Source of the DNA: Butyrivibrio sp. MB2005
GTDB lineage: Bacteria; Bacillota; Clostridia; Lachnospirales; Lachnospiraceae
Direction of reading: 5' to 3'
DNA: 64,000 bases
Assembly: GCF_000424285.1 (NCBI RefSeq)
Contig: NZ_AUJP01000011.1
Span: 124,001-188,000 of the forward strand
Within the stretch, counting starts at the first letter, position 1; every line of letters starts with the position of its first letter. This document shows positions 1 through 8,971 of the stretch, in pieces. The notes beneath the pieces were generated by a model. The model worked only from the letters and a program-made list of their open reading frames with translations. It made no database searches and was not told where the DNA came from. Both the position numbers and the translations under genes were made by a program.

Positions 1-336
1 GCCTATGGCATGAATCTTACTGTTAAGCCGGATGAGTTTCTGAGGGATGGGGCTCTTTGCGAAGCAGCGGGGCTACAGTTCAAGCTCATAGCAACTCCCG
101 GACATACAGAAGGAAGCTGCTGTTTTTATTTTGAGGATGACAAGATTCTTATAAGTGGTGATACGCTTTTTGAGGGCTCAGTTGGAAGAACTGACTTCCC
201 GGGAGGCTCCATGAGTACCCTGGTGAGATCCTGCCACGAAAAACTTTTCACTTTGCCGGATGATGTTGTAGTTTATCCGGGGCACGGCGGTTTTACTACC
301 ATCGGTGACGAGAAAATGTACAACTCGTTTTTATAA
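1..336 (+). CDS. MBL-fold hydrolase, glyoxalase II-like (5' end outside window)
   Basis: C-terminal 111 codons of a metallo-beta-lactamase fold hydrolase of the glyoxalase II / YcbL type. The frame is open from base 1, and the ATG at base 10 lies in mid-domain, so the real start is upstream of the window. Seen: TPGHTEGS (a metal-ligand His), SGDTLFEGSVGRTDFPGG (the bridging Asp and a family-typical loop) and YPGHGG (the last His ligand). The N-terminal HxHxDH must lie outside. Such enzymes hydrolyse thioesters such as S-lactoylglutathione; the substrate here is unknown. From memory, this family is a frequent neighbour of hemZ in Clostridia, which fits the next gene. Confidence 0.88.
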   Translation, partial: AYGMNLTVKPDEFLRDGALCEAAGLQFKLIATPGHTEGSCCFYFEDDKILISGDTLFEGSVGRTDFPGGSMSTLVRSCHEKLFTLPDDVVVYPGHGGFTTIGDEKMYNSFL

Positions 337-429
337 CAGTTAACAGGAAGATCTCTAAGATTCCTGGTTAAACATCGCTCAGATTATTAGGTCTATTATG
401 GATGAATTTTTTTGAGTGATAATAGAGTG

Positions 430-764
430 AATTACAGCGGGAAAGAATTAAAAGAATCAAGCCGCTGTAATTTATTGAATGGAGTGAGCTTAAATTACTG
501 CGGGAAAGAATAAAAGTATCAAGTCGCTGTAATTTATTGAATGGAATGAGTACAAATTACAGCGGAATAGATAAAAAAGTGTCAAGTCGCTGTAACAACT
601 AAGTGGAGAATGCTGCGCAAGTGAAAAGAGAGCATCTTGTCGATGTAATAATGAGCGTGGAATGCTGCGGAAGATTAAAAAAACATCAAATCGATGCAAT
701 TTTAAAAGAAATATGAGCACTAATTGCTGCGAAAAGAACGAATAGTTCTCATTTCAATGTAATT
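430..764. repeat. Array of six degenerate inverted-repeat units
   Basis: Six units follow each other, with left arms at about 430, 493, 555, 609, 661 and 722. Each has a left arm related to AATTACAGCGG and, about 30 bp later, a right arm related to CCGCTGTAATT. In unit 1 the arms (430-440 and 462-472) are a perfect 11-bp inverted repeat with a 21-nt loop. Units 2 and 3 are near-perfect, and units 4-6 drift (AATGCTGCG / TCGATGYAAT). Arm-to-arm spacing is 30-32 bp, close to three helical turns, and the unit period is 52-63 bp. There is no convincing ORF in this 450-bp gap. The array could be a protein-binding array or a set of RNA hairpins in the hemZ leader. Confidence 0.8.
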
Positions 765-793
765 CACAATCAATATGAATAAAGGTTAAGCAA

Positions 794-2305
794 ATGATAC
801 TGGTAAATTTGAATAAAGATAAATTTAAATATGACATACATTCTTTAGTTAAGGCTTTTTATCCGGCAGAGGATGTGCAGGTTTTGACCACTGAGGAGCT
901 TGAATCCAGAGAGAATACAGATGAAACTGATAATGCGCCTGATATAAGAATAGATTTACTTGAAGATGAGGGACATATCGATATTTCATTTCTTCAGGAA
1001 GATGGAAGCTATAAGTCTGAAAGCACAGAGTGTGACAGAGGAGATAATGCCGATGCTTCAGCATCAACCAACGGCACGGAAGCATCTCTTGCAACACCTA
1101 AGAATGCACTTAAGCAGCTCCTTTATAAGGGCTTATGTGAAAAGGCCGGAAGGTCGCTGCCCTGGGGCTCTCTTACTGGTATAAGACCCACAAGAATTCC
1201 CATGCAGATGATATATGAAAATAAGAGCGAGAAGGAAATCCGCGATTATATGCGCGGCACTTTTTTTGTATCGGATGAGAAGATGGACCTGGCTTATAAC
1301 ATAGCAGTCAGAGAGAAGAAGATTCTTGATAGCATAGACTTTGAAGATAATTACAGTCTGTACATCGGAATCCCTTTTTGTCCAACCACATGCCTTTATT
1401 GCTCATTTACATCCTATCCCATTGCAGCATGGAAAAAGACAGTGGACACCTATCTGTCATGTCTTGAAAAAGAGATTGATTATGTGGCTGAGGCTTTTGC
1501 AGGTAAAAAGCTCAACTCTGTCTATATTGGTGGCGGAACGCCCACAACTCTCGAGCCTGATGAGATGAGAAGGCTTATCGGATATCTTAGGGATAAGGTA
1601 GATCTGTCACATTGCAGCGAATTTACTGTGGAATCAGGAAGACCCGATTCTATTACTAGAGAAAAGCTGCGTGCCATGAAGGAGTGCGGAGTAGACAGAA
1701 TATCCGTTAACCCTCAGACCATGAGTGATGATACTCTTAAGAGAATAGGCAGATGCCACAGCGTTGCTCAGTTCATAGATGCCTATAATATGGCAAGGGA
1801 AGAGGGCTTTGATAACATCAATATGGATATCATCCTTGGTCTTCCCGGCGAGACGGAAAGTGACGTACGCCATACCATGGAGGAAATCGGGAAGTTAAGA
1901 CCGAATGATCTTACGGTTCACAGCCTTTCTGTAAAGCGTGGTTCAAAGCTTGCTGAACATATAAGGACTAACGGATATTTCCTTGAGGGAGATACCGGTG
2001 CCATGATGGATATAGCAAGAGAAGGTGCTGCCAAAATGGGACTTACTCCTTATTACATGTATCGCCAGAAGAACATCTCCGGTAACCTTGAAAATACCGG
2101 CTACGCTGAGGAAGGAAAGGCCGGAATCTACAATATTCTCATGATGGAAGAGGTTCAGTCCATAGTTGCCCTGGGAGCAGGCACGGTTACTAAGAGGGTT
2201 TACGGCGATGGCAGAATAGAGCGCTGTGATAATGTAAAGGACGTTAAGCTCTACATCGAGAAGATCGATGAGATGATTGACAGAAAGCGCAAGCTGTTCG
2301 GTTGA
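794..2305 (+). CDS. hemZ: Oxygen-independent coproporphyrinogen dehydrogenase HemZ (radical SAM)
   Basis: A 503-aa radical SAM protein of the HemZ type. It is predicted to oxidise the propionate side chains of coproporphyrinogen III in anaerobic haem synthesis. Seen: the cluster motif CxxxCxxC at C196, C200 and C203 (PFCPTTCLYC), followed by the YIGGGTPT glycine-rich SAM segment. The N-terminal part carries the LTGIRPTRIP motif that separates HemZ from HemN/HemW. The ATG at 794 is preceded by AAAGG (781-785). Residues 75-100 form a Ser/Asp/Thr-rich low-complexity stretch. HemZ homologues in strict anaerobes often lack a full haem pathway nearby, and none is seen here, so the physiological substrate is inference. 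Confidence 0.9.
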   Translation: MILVNLNKDKFKYDIHSLVKAFYPAEDVQVLTTEELESRENTDETDNAPDIRIDLLEDEGHIDISFLQEDGSYKSESTECDRGDNADASASTNGTEASLATPKNALKQLLYKGLCEKAGRSLPWGSLTGIRPTRIPMQMIYENKSEKEIRDYMRGTFFVSDEKMDLAYNIAVREKKILDSIDFEDNYSLYIGIPFCPTTCLYCSFTSYPIAAWKKTVDTYLSCLEKEIDYVAEAFAGKKLNSVYIGGGTPTTLEPDEMRRLIGYLRDKVDLSHCSEFTVESGRPDSITREKLRAMKECGVDRISVNPQTMSDDTLKRIGRCHSVAQFIDAYNMAREEGFDNINMDIILGLPGETESDVRHTMEEIGKLRPNDLTVHSLSVKRGSKLAEHIRTNGYFLEGDTGAMMDIAREGAAKMGLTPYYMYRQKNISGNLENTGYAEEGKAGIYNILMMEEVQSIVALGAGTVTKRVYGDGRIERCDNVKDVKLYIEKIDEMIDRKRKLFG

Positions 2306-2307
2306 GC

Positions 2308-2325
2308 CTTAGGAAAAATCCTAAG
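2308..2325 (+). terminator. Short hairpin after hemZ, weak terminator candidate
   Basis: CTTAGGA / TCCTAAG with a 4-nt loop starts 2 bases after the hemZ stop. It is followed by a second AT palindrome but only short T runs. It may be a weak terminator or a 3'-end stabiliser. Confidence 0.35.
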
Positions 2326-2413
2326 TTTAAAACTTTAAACAGCGGCGTATCAGACAGAAATTATGATTTTTCTTATGGGAGAGGGTATTAAGAAAGATTG
2401 GGGAGTACTTTAA

Positions 2414-3754
2414 ATGCAGGCAAATAATAAAAGATACGAGATGATGACACAGACACCGATACCGAAGCTCATTCTTACTATGGCGGTGCCCACTATCATC
2501 AGTATGCTGGTAACAGCGATATACAATACAGCAGACACTTTCTTTGTGGGAAGAATATCAACTCAGGCTACAGCTGCTGTTGGTCTTGTTTTCACAATAA
2601 TGGCGCTTATTCAGGCTACAGGCTTCTTTTGCGGACATGGTTCAGGCAATTATCTTTCAAGAATGCTTGGAGCAGGTGAGCATAAGGAAGCAAATGAGAT
2701 GGCTTCCACTGGATTTGCAATAGCACTTATAATCGGTGTCATTATTGCAATCGTAGGTAATGTCTATGTAAAAGAGCTTTCCCTTATGATAGGTGCAACT
2801 GAGACTACTCTTGTTGATACCGAGAATTATATGAGAATAATTCTTATCGGTGCACCCTTCATGATAGGTCAGTTTGTAATAAATAATCAGCTCAGATTCC
2901 AGGGAGCGGCCATGTATGCCATGGTTGGCTTAATGTTCGGTGCAGTAATGAACATGGCACTTGATCCCCTGCTTATTTTTGTTTTCCATCTGGGAGTAAG
3001 GGGCGCAGCTATAGCTACGGTAATGGGCCAGGTTACAAGCTTTATTGTGCTTCTTATAGGCTCAAGCAAGGGTGAAAACATCAGACTTTCATTCAAAAAC
3101 ATTCGAATCAATCCTCATTACATAAAAGAAATCATCAACGGCGGTGCGCCTTCACTATTTAGACAGGGCATGGCTGCTGTATCATCACTTCTTATGAACA
3201 AGATGGCAGGATATTTTGGCGGAGATGCTGCTATTGCCGGCATGTCTATCACAACACGAGTTATGATGATGCTTATGTCTGCTCTTATTGGCTTTGGCCA
3301 GGGGTATCAGCCTGTGTGCTCCTTTAACTATGGCGCAGGCCTAAAGAAGAGAGTAAGAGAAGGATATTTCTTTTGCGTTAAGTATTCCACAATATTCCTT
3401 GCAATAGTAGGTGCTGCATGCTTTGCTTTTGCACCTTCTGTAATAGGAATTTTTCGTGATGATCCGGATGTTATAGCAGTAGGCTCAGTGGCACTCAGGT
3501 GGCAGTCGGCTACTCTTGTTTTTGGAGGAGTGCTGGTAATATCTAATATGATGCTTCAGTCCATCGGTAAGGGGGTTAAGGCATCCATTACTTCATCTGC
3601 CAGAAACGGAATCTGCTTTATTCCGCTGATTCTTATCTTGCCTCAGATATTTGGAATTTTTGGAGTTGAGATTACTCAGGCATGTGCGGATATTTTGTCT
3701 CTCTTTATAACAATACCTCTTGCTGTATCGGAACTTCGTAAATTTAAAGACTAA
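2414..3754 (+). CDS. MATE family multidrug/Na+ antiporter
   Basis: A 446-aa polytopic membrane protein with about 12 hydrophobic segments. It has the typical MATE opening (residues 12-45): TPIPKLILTMAVPTIIS, then a segment ending YNTADTFFVGRI. A second copy of the fold starts near residue 235 (GGAPSLFRQGMAAVSSLLMN), with GFGQGYQPV in the second half. These proteins export drugs, flavins or metabolites using Na+ or H+ gradients; the substrate cannot be read from sequence. GGGAG at 2401-2405 precedes the ATG. It is a stand-alone gene with a hairpin upstream and an independent promoter for the next operon downstream. Confidence 0.93.
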   Translation: MQANNKRYEMMTQTPIPKLILTMAVPTIISMLVTAIYNTADTFFVGRISTQATAAVGLVFTIMALIQATGFFCGHGSGNYLSRMLGAGEHKEANEMASTGFAIALIIGVIIAIVGNVYVKELSLMIGATETTLVDTENYMRIILIGAPFMIGQFVINNQLRFQGAAMYAMVGLMFGAVMNMALDPLLIFVFHLGVRGAAIATVMGQVTSFIVLLIGSSKGENIRLSFKNIRINPHYIKEIINGGAPSLFRQGMAAVSSLLMNKMAGYFGGDAAIAGMSITTRVMMMLMSALIGFGQGYQPVCSFNYGAGLKKRVREGYFFCVKYSTIFLAIVGAACFAFAPSVIGIFRDDPDVIAVGSVALRWQSATLVFGGVLVISNMMLQSIGKGVKASITSSARNGICFIPLILILPQIFGIFGVEITQACADILSLFITIPLAVSELRKFKD

Positions 3755-3780
3755 ATTAAAAATTTAAATATATTAGGGTG

Positions 3781-3809
3781 TTGACAGAGTCGGCACCCTA
3801 TAATATTAT
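3781..3809 (+). promoter_or_regulatory. Sigma-A promoter of the GntR-ABC operon
   Basis: TTGACA (3781-3786), a 17-bp spacer, then TATTAT (3804-3809): close to the vegetative consensus. It is placed about 60 bp before the GntR start and directly before a palindrome. Confidence 0.8.
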
Positions 3810-3815
3810 ACTAAG

Positions 3816-3836
3816 TGTACTAGATGGATTAGTACA
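3816..3836. promoter_or_regulatory. Palindromic operator, probable GntR (YtrA-type) site
   Basis: TGTACTA (3816-3822) and TAGTACA (3830-3836) form a perfect 7-bp inverted repeat with a 7-bp spacer, just downstream of the -10 at the expected transcription start. That position suits autorepression by the GntR protein encoded next. The assignment is inference. Confidence 0.65.
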
Positions 3837-3867
3837 GTAGATACAGATGTTGGAACAGGAGGAAATG

Positions 3868-4233
3868 ATGCTGATTGAAATTGATTTCAGGGACAAGCGG
3901 CCGATATACGAGCAGATTTCAGATAAGATGTCTGAACTAATATTGCGCGGCATCATTGAAGCAAATGAAGCGTTGCCGTCGGTGCGCTCACTTGCAATGG
4001 ATCTTTCCATTAACCCCAACACCATACAGAAAGCGTATGACAATTTAGAACAGAGGGGACTGTGCTATTCAGTTGCGGGGAGAGGAAGATTTGCATCAGG
4101 AATATCGGAGGTGATACCGGAGATGAAAAGTGAGTTTTGGAAGGAATTTGATGAACTATTGCAGAAAGCACTTCAGCTTGGAATTACTGAGAAAGAGCTG
4201 ATGGAACATCTGAAGAAGGATGAGGAAAAGTAA
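3868..4233 (+). CDS. GntR family regulator, YtrA subfamily
   Basis: A short (121-aa) GntR regulator with an N-terminal winged helix-turn-helix: PIYEQISDKMSELILRG, then LPSVRSLAMDLSINPNTIQ and a helix ending LEQRGL, with the wing at AGRGRFAS. Only about 45 residues follow, too few for a ligand domain. This is the YtrA architecture, typically dimerising and repressing a linked ABC exporter. The start at 3868 is chosen because AGGAGG (3857-3862) sits just upstream; ATGs at 3847 and 3865 are in frame but badly spaced. The next gene begins 13 bp after the stop. The palindrome in front of the gene is the likely autoregulatory site. Confidence 0.9.
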   Translation: MLIEIDFRDKRPIYEQISDKMSELILRGIIEANEALPSVRSLAMDLSINPNTIQKAYDNLEQRGLCYSVAGRGRFASGISEVIPEMKSEFWKEFDELLQKALQLGITEKELMEHLKKDEEK

Positions 4234-4246
4234 GAAAGGGGAACAG

Positions 4247-5149
4247 ATGATACAGGCTACAAATTTGACGAAAAGCTTTGGCGACATACTTGCGATAAGT
4301 GGTATCGATCTGAAAATTGAGGACGGTCAGGTATTTGGACTTATTGGAACAAATGGCGCCGGAAAAAGTACTTTTCTTAGAATGGCTGCGGGAATACTAA
4401 GGCCTGACAGGGGGACAATATCAATAGATGGAAGACCGGTCTTTGAGAATCCGGAGGTTAAGAAGGAATTTTTCTATATCTCTGATGATGTGGCATTTTT
4501 CGCAAACACCACACCGGTAGATATGGCAGTTTTCTTTGGGAAAATATATGAGAGCTTTGATATGAACAGATTCAATGATCTCATGGATAAGTTCGGCCTT
4601 GAGAAAAAGCGCAAGATAAATACTTTTTCAAAGGGTATGAAAAAACAGCTCAGCGTAATCCTTGGACTTAGCGCCAAAACCAGATATCTGTACTGCGATG
4701 AGACCTTTGACGGACTTGATCCTGTAATGAGACAGGCTGTAAAGAGCCTTTTTGCGGGAGATATGGAGAGCAGGGATTTTACTCCGATAATTGCATCCCA
4801 TAACCTTAGAGAGCTTGAGGATATCTGCGACACAGTAGGACTTCTTCATAAGGGCGGAATTATTTTGTCCAAGAATATCGAGGATGCAAGAGCTGATGTT
4901 CACAAGGTTCAGTGTGTTTTCAGAGATGATGAGAGCAGAAATCGTACCTTTGAAGAGCTTAAGGTTATTACAAGCGAGAACAGAGGAAAGCTTTATGTCC
5001 TTACAATCAGGGGAAGTGAGGATGATATAGAGAGGACTCTTAGGGCAGAAAGTCCTATTTTCATGGAGATGCTGCCTCTTTCTCTGGAGGAAATATTTAT
5101 TAGTGAAACGGGGGTAGAGGGCTATGACATCAAAAAGATTATTTGCTGA
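4247..5149 (+). CDS. ABC transporter ATP-binding protein (GntR-linked)
   Basis: A 300-aa nucleotide-binding subunit of an ABC-2 type exporter, cytoplasmic. Seen: Walker A GTNGAGKST (residues 34-42), signature FSKGMKKQLS (normally LSGGQ, degenerate as in YtrB/CcmA-like ATPases), Walker B YLYCDETFDGLDP and the switch histidine in ASHNL. A ~90-aa C-terminal extension follows, as in drug and antibiotic exporters. The start at 4247 follows AAAGGGG (4235-4241); an upstream ATG at 4220 overlaps the GntR gene and has no good site. The 3' end overlaps the membrane gene by 26 bp, indicating tight co-expression. The substrate is unknown; YtrA-linked systems often respond to cell-wall antibiotics. Confidence 0.9.
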   Translation: MIQATNLTKSFGDILAISGIDLKIEDGQVFGLIGTNGAGKSTFLRMAAGILRPDRGTISIDGRPVFENPEVKKEFFYISDDVAFFANTTPVDMAVFFGKIYESFDMNRFNDLMDKFGLEKKRKINTFSKGMKKQLSVILGLSAKTRYLYCDETFDGLDPVMRQAVKSLFAGDMESRDFTPIIASHNLRELEDICDTVGLLHKGGIILSKNIEDARADVHKVQCVFRDDESRNRTFEELKVITSENRGKLYVLTIRGSEDDIERTLRAESPIFMEMLPLSLEEIFISETGVEGYDIKKIIC

Positions 5150-7220
5150 TTTATGCTCAGAGAACAGAAAAAGAAGACTGTGGCCCATTGCTCTTTGCCT
5201 GGCAGGTAACTTCTTTGGACAGCTTGTTTATGCATATCTTGCGGTTATGAGATATGAGCAAAGGCTTGCAGAAGGAAGAACTGTTATAGAAGACGTAAGG
5301 CTTGCATGCTTTGAAATGGCAGGTGGTCTGTCATGGCAGATAGGAATTCTTGTTGTGTGCCTTGCAATAATAAATGCTGTTCAGGGCTATGGATACCTTT
5401 TCGATTCAAAGATGTGCGACCTTTACGGAGCACTTCCGGTAAAGAGAGAGAAGCTGTTTGGGGCTGTCTGCCTTAACGGTATTGGGATTTTTGCTGTTCC
5501 CTACATCATCTTTGATATGCTTGTTATTATATATTGCTTAGCAAAAGGATATCTTTTGGTATCGTTTTTACCACAGCTCCTGGGGCTGATGGTTACTATA
5601 ATTTCCACATATACGCTGATTTTCCTTACAAGTACGTTGGCCTGCGTGATGACCGGACATATAGTTGTTGCATTTATGGCAATTTTTGTATTCTTCGTCG
5701 GTGGTCCTGCAACAGTGTACATCATCGAGGTTTATAAACAGGCATTTTTCCTGACATATTATTGGAATCAGGAGCCGCCTTATGCAAAATATTCATCGCC
5801 CATTGCAATGTATTTGGCGCTGTTTTCAGATGTTAATCGCAAAAACTATATGCTGTTTAACAGTGCATTATTTATAAAAACTCTTATCATAATCGCTTTG
5901 TGCATCATCTTTTACATTATTTGCAGAGCACTTATGAAGATAAGACCCTTGGAAGCAGCAGGAAGCTCCATGGCATTTGAAAAGACAAAGCCCTACATAA
6001 AATGTGCTATTACTGTTGTGGTTTCTCTTTATGCGGGGATGTTCTTTAAGTCCATAGGTGAAAAATTCAGCATGCTGATATTTGGCATTATCTGCGGACT
6101 TGTTTTGAGTCATGCCGTCATTGAGACAATTTATGAGTTCGATTTTAAAGCATGTCTGTCTCATTTTGGATCACTGATTGCATCAGCGGTAGTTACCGGT
6201 TTAATAGTCATAATTTTCGTATTTGATCCGCTTGGATATGAGACCTGGATTCCAAGAGCTGACAGGGTAAAGACTTACGCTATTGAACAGAATTATGTTT
6301 ACAACGGCTTACAGTACTCGGATGATAGCGAAAACAGTGTAATGCCTGAAAACTATATATTTGAAAACATGAAGCTCACAAATATGGAGATAATAGAACC
6401 ACTCCTTATCGCCGGAGTGGAACATGCCAAAAAGTACCATAACAGCTTTATCTTCAATCGTGAAGCATATGATAATGCTCGGAATGATGGTGAACTGTAT
6501 GGATCCTTCGATATTATGTGGGAGATGAAAGATGGCAGGAAGATATACAGGAGCTTTGTAGTAGACTTAAGTGATCCTGCCAATAAGACCTGTGTAAAAG
6601 CTCTGTTTGATGATTCTGATTTCAAGCAAGGTTTATTCCAGATAATGGATATCTCCGAGGATGATTTTGATACCGTGAAATACTATGACATCAATGGCAG
6701 CCATGAAGTGAAGATTGCAAGAGAGGACAGAACAAGGCTTTTGGAGGCTGTTAAGAGCGATATAGAAAATCAGCCCTTTGAAGAACTTGAAGATTCTTAT
6801 CCTACAATGGTGATAGGCCTGTCGAAGAGCAGTTATTACTATGGATTAGAGATTTGCAATTTTTATCTTTATCCTTCCTTTATCGGGGCCAGAAAAGTTC
6901 TTGAGGAGATTTCCATACCTACAGATTGGATCGTGGATATTGATGCCATAAATACGCTTGGTATTCAGTGCTATGACGAGAATGACGACGTATACGACAG
7001 ATGGGATACAACGGATAAAGAGGAGATAAAAGCTGTTCTTGAAAACAGCACATCAACCTGGATTAATTCCAATTCCATTTGGAGGCACGCAGGCAATGAT
7101 AGTGTTTATGTAGATCTTTTCATAAACGGTAATAACTCTGACTATCTTGTAATAAATGATATCAGTGCTATGCCAAAGGGATTACAGGAAATAATTGAAA
7201 AAACTAAAGCCTATGAATAA
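5124..7220 (+). CDS. ABC-2 type membrane protein with large C-terminal soluble domain
   Basis: A 698-aa protein. The first ~375 residues hold about eight or nine hydrophobic segments, including runs near residues 60-76, 112-140 and 150-200. The remaining ~320 residues are soluble, acidic and Tyr-rich, and unlike a standard ABC-2 permease. It is probably the membrane partner of the ATPase it overlaps by 26 bp. The tail begins after the last membrane segment (ending VFDPLGYETW, ~375), and its side of the membrane is uncertain. I do not recognise the tail. Lachnospiraceae genomes carry similar DUF6449-like tails on ABC permeases, but I cannot confirm the family. It may sense or bind an extracellular ligand. 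Confidence 0.8.
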   Translation: MTSKRLFADLCSENRKRRLWPIALCLAGNFFGQLVYAYLAVMRYEQRLAEGRTVIEDVRLACFEMAGGLSWQIGILVVCLAIINAVQGYGYLFDSKMCDLYGALPVKREKLFGAVCLNGIGIFAVPYIIFDMLVIIYCLAKGYLLVSFLPQLLGLMVTIISTYTLIFLTSTLACVMTGHIVVAFMAIFVFFVGGPATVYIIEVYKQAFFLTYYWNQEPPYAKYSSPIAMYLALFSDVNRKNYMLFNSALFIKTLIIIALCIIFYIICRALMKIRPLEAAGSSMAFEKTKPYIKCAITVVVSLYAGMFFKSIGEKFSMLIFGIICGLVLSHAVIETIYEFDFKACLSHFGSLIASAVVTGLIVIIFVFDPLGYETWIPRADRVKTYAIEQNYVYNGLQYSDDSENSVMPENYIFENMKLTNMEIIEPLLIAGVEHAKKYHNSFIFNREAYDNARNDGELYGSFDIMWEMKDGRKIYRSFVVDLSDPANKTCVKALFDDSDFKQGLFQIMDISEDDFDTVKYYDINGSHEVKIAREDRTRLLEAVKSDIENQPFEELEDSYPTMVIGLSKSSYYYGLEICNFYLYPSFIGARKVLEEISIPTDWIVDIDAINTLGIQCYDENDDVYDRWDTTDKEEIKAVLENSTSTWINSNSIWRHAGNDSVYVDLFINGNNSDYLVINDISAMPKGLQEIIEKTKAYE

Positions 7221-7286
7221 AATTTCATTCCGCTCACATTAACGATATTTTGTTGTAAAATAAACATGTGGGCGGAGGTATTGATT

Positions 7287-8924
7287 ATGGCTAATGTAAT
7301 AAACTATTTGAAGTGGCGCGGCGATCTTACATTTGATGAATCACCATTTAACGAAGTTGATAATCTCGTTTTGTCACTTGTCGTATACAGCGATCTTAAG
7401 GGTATTGTGCCTGAATATATGAGCGGTGGCAGCATCAAGGTTAAGGATGCTGCAGCTGCATTTTTCGAAAAACATGATCCCAAATATATGTCCAGAATAG
7501 AGTACGACTGGGTGCTTTATTATATGGCAAAAAGCAGGCGCTTTAGTGATCTTTTGCTGTCGGATTTTATGGACATAAATGATATGTCTCAAAATATGCT
7601 GGTAACAGCCATGACAGTAAGGCTCCCTGATGGAAGACGATATGTTTCCTATCGCGGAACAGGCTACGACATAGATGACTGGCGAATGGATTTCATGATC
7701 AGTTTTCAGGAGATTCCTGCGCAGAAGGAAGCTCTTAATTATCTTAGTAATGTAATGCAGAAATATTCAGGGGATTTCCTTGTAGGTGGTCACTCCAAGG
7801 GCGGAAATCTTGCTCTTTATGCGTCTATGAATATTTCTGATACGTTGCAGATTAGAATAAAGCAAATTTACAGTAATGATGGTCCGGGAATATGTTCTGA
7901 GTTTTTGGATGAGGAGCGTTTTGAAAACATAAGATTAAGACTTACTCACATCGTACCTGAGTTCTGCATTGTTGGTATGCTTTTTGAGCCTAATGTAAGA
8001 CACATAATTATCGGAAGTGAAGCTAAGGGAATTGCCCAGCATACGGGAATGACATGGCAGGTTGACGGCAATCATTTCAAGAGAAAAAAGCACCTCAATG
8101 AAAACAGCGTCATGTATAACAGCATAATTGATGACTGGATTGAGTCTAATTCCATGGAGCAGCGTGAGATTTTTACCAAGGATATTTTCGATTCTTTAAA
8201 AGCAGGCGGAGCTACCAGTATTCAGGATATTCAGGATGGCGGAATGCATGGCTTTGGGACAATTCTTTTGTCCATGGCTAATTCAGAGAGTAAGACCAAG
8301 ATTGTATTTGGAAAGTTTATAAGTACCTTTTGGGGCAGATTTGAAAAGCTTAGATTTGTGGAAACAATAAAATCCCAGCAGGGTATTATCAGTATTAGTT
8401 TGATTCTTTTGGGACTTTTGTTTTTTGCAATTCCGGAGAATGTATATAACCTGCTTGGCGCTCTTATTGCTTTTGTTGGTATTATCTGGAGCGGAAGCTT
8501 TCTTATAAAGTCCGGAATGAGAGAAGAAAACGGCGTACTGAAACGTGGCAGGATGATATTTTGGATGGTCATCATGTGCTTTATGGTGTTCCTTCTTTCG
8601 AATCTTGAGAGGATTCCAACCTGGACCAATGTTCTTGTGGCAGTAGCCTTTTTGGCACTTGCCGCTACAAGTGTCAGGTATGTAATAAAAAACAGGAAGA
8701 CCATGTCTCTGCTGGCCAGATTTTGGATGATATTCGTTGCGGTAATTGCGCTGAATGTTGGCATAATAATGTTTACATCGCCTATGAATTTGTCCATCAG
8801 GAAATCTATAACAGTAGGCAGTTACCTTGTTATAACAGGTCTTGTAAGGCTCCTTATCCAGCTGCTTGGGGAAGCAAAGAGAGGTGTTGAAAAGGGCTTT
8901 TGTTATGAGGAAGAGGATGTTTGA
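7287..8924 (+). CDS. DUF2974 (Mbeg1-like) alpha/beta hydrolase with C-terminal membrane segments
   Basis: A 545-aa protein. The N-terminal ~330 residues resemble DUF2974 / Mbeg1-like lipase-fold proteins, starting MANVINYLKWRGDLTFD and carrying the nucleophile elbow GGHSKGGNLALYA with the candidate catalytic Ser at residue 170. The tail carries about four or five hydrophobic segments (roughly residues 370-530), so the enzyme is probably membrane-anchored. The start at 7287 follows GGAGGT (7274-7279). The catalytic acid and histidine cannot be assigned with certainty, and the substrate is unknown. It stands alone between the ABC operon and the lipoprotein gene. Confidence 0.8.
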   Translation: MANVINYLKWRGDLTFDESPFNEVDNLVLSLVVYSDLKGIVPEYMSGGSIKVKDAAAAFFEKHDPKYMSRIEYDWVLYYMAKSRRFSDLLLSDFMDINDMSQNMLVTAMTVRLPDGRRYVSYRGTGYDIDDWRMDFMISFQEIPAQKEALNYLSNVMQKYSGDFLVGGHSKGGNLALYASMNISDTLQIRIKQIYSNDGPGICSEFLDEERFENIRLRLTHIVPEFCIVGMLFEPNVRHIIIGSEAKGIAQHTGMTWQVDGNHFKRKKHLNENSVMYNSIIDDWIESNSMEQREIFTKDIFDSLKAGGATSIQDIQDGGMHGFGTILLSMANSESKTKIVFGKFISTFWGRFEKLRFVETIKSQQGIISISLILLGLLFFAIPENVYNLLGALIAFVGIIWSGSFLIKSGMREENGVLKRGRMIFWMVIMCFMVFLLSNLERIPTWTNVLVAVAFLALAATSVRYVIKNRKTMSLLARFWMIFVAVIALNVGIIMFTSPMNLSIRKSITVGSYLVITGLVRLLIQLLGEAKRGVEKGFCYEEEDV

Positions 8925-8971
8925 TTTAACTCATAAATATGAGTATTAAGGGAAGTTGAAAGGGAAAAGGG

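Noticed and set aside
490-720. Minus-strand 76-codon ORF over the repeat array
   Set aside because: It reads straight through the repeats, has no ribosome binding site and resembles no protein.
430-764. CRISPR array in the repeat region before hemZ
   Set aside because: Units are degenerate, arms are separated by similar rather than unique sequence, spacing varies (52-63 bp), and there are no cas genes.
4628-5188. 186-codon minus-strand ORF opposite the ABC ATPase
   Set aside because: Shadow of a clear ATPase gene with all motifs on the + strand.
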